A DNA stretch of 64,000 nt, from NCBI GenBank assembly GCA_031771865.1, contig JASISA010000042.1, forward strand, positions 1,481,501 to 1,545,500. The letters run 5' to 3'. Positions 63,891 through 64,000 of the stretch are shown here, one piece after another. Origin of the DNA: Nothophaeocryptopus gaeumannii (Eukaryota > Ascomycota > Dothideomycetes > Mycosphaerellales > Mycosphaerellaceae). The notes below the pieces were generated by a model. That model made no database searches, had not been told where the DNA came from, and saw nothing but the letters and a program-made list of their open reading frames with translations. The translations under genes and the position numbers were made by a program. Within the stretch, counting starts at the first letter, position 1. Each line of letters begins with the position of its first letter.

Positions 63891-64000
63891 TCAAGCACCT
63901 TCCATTCCAGCCTCGCCTTCTTCCATCTTCTTCACCATGTCCTCAATCTTGCGATACTCAAACCCGAAGACCGGGTACAGGAAAGGCCGCAGATCGAAGC
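63891..64000 (-). CDS. Partial gene, C-terminal 35 codons only
   Basis: On the minus strand from the right edge, an open frame reads FDLRPFLYPVFGFEYRKIED then MVKKMEEGEAGMEGA and stops at TGA (63891-63893). The charged helical tail and the in-frame run to the edge suggest the 3' end of a real gene that starts outside the window. There is too little sequence to name it. Confidence 0.45.
   Translation of the reverse strand, partial: FDLRPFLYPVFGFEYRKIEDMVKKMEEGEAGMEGA

Overview
The window is nuclear DNA of a filamentous ascomycete. Genes are compact and carry short introns of about 50-120 nt with GT(A/G)-AG ends and CTAAC-like branch points. Zn2Cys6 regulators, HET, FAS1, F-box and class II hydrophobin-like genes are all typical of Pezizomycotina. 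The mix resembles plant-associated Dothideomycetes (Mycosphaerellales-like), but that placement is an inference; nothing here fixes the species.

Layout, left to right. 1-1.3 kb: a broken Diels-Alderase-like gene. 1.9-5.9 kb (-): SET1, the H3K4 methyltransferase. 7.7-9.1 kb (+): a FAS1 adhesion-type surface protein. 9.4-11.2 kb (+): a coiled-coil protein of unknown function. 11.4-16.5 kb: a decayed stretch with one unrecognised broken gene, one unknown gene with an in-frame stop, and a Zn2Cys6 regulator that is clearly a pseudogene. 17-19.1 kb: HIS1 (-) and RPS28 (+) share a promoter that contains a Gcn4/CpcA-type site. 20.4-21.7 kb (-): a broken F-box/LRR-like gene. 21.9-23.9 kb (+): an intact Zn2Cys6 regulator. 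25.1-25.6 kb (+): FKBP12. 26.2-28.5 kb (+): a HET plus ZZ-finger gene with one frameshift. 28.6-32.7 kb: a divergent pair of a Zn2Cys6 regulator (-) and an AtuA-DUF4387 fusion (+). 33.8-35.3 kb (+): ornithine aminotransferase. 35.9-36.5 kb: a frameshifted F-box gene. 37.2-39.5 kb (+): a chimera of a FAR1-type domain, a Zn2Cys6 cluster and a Ty1/copia Gag-like region. 40.97-41.45 kb (+): a four-exon hydrophobin-like gene that no single open frame reveals. 41.7-44.7 kb: an AIG2-type gamma-glutamylcyclotransferase-like gene and a secreted GMC oxidoreductase. 45.8-48.6 kb (+): two neighbouring proteins that share short helical repeats. 48.7-54.1 kb: nitronate monooxygenase, type II NADH dehydrogenase and an FAD monooxygenase. 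54.8-60.6 kb (-): a 1940-residue RhoGEF with BAR and SH3 domains. 60.6-63.9 kb: a gene-poor, partly AT-rich arm. The 3' end of one more gene enters at the right edge.

Two themes stand out. First, housekeeping genes (SET1, HIS1, RPS28, FKBP, OAT, NDH2, RhoGEF) are intact, while about nine accessory genes carry frameshifts, stops or lost splice sites. This suggests birth-and-death evolution of the accessory complement, unless the assembly has local indel errors. Second, two loci look under-described: the FAR1/Zn2Cys6/Gag chimera, which could be a domesticated mobile-element protein, and the AtuA-DUF4387 fusion with its divergent regulator, which could be a self-contained catabolic module. Gene models were spliced by eye from frame continuity, family motifs and consensus sites. 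No homology search was run.
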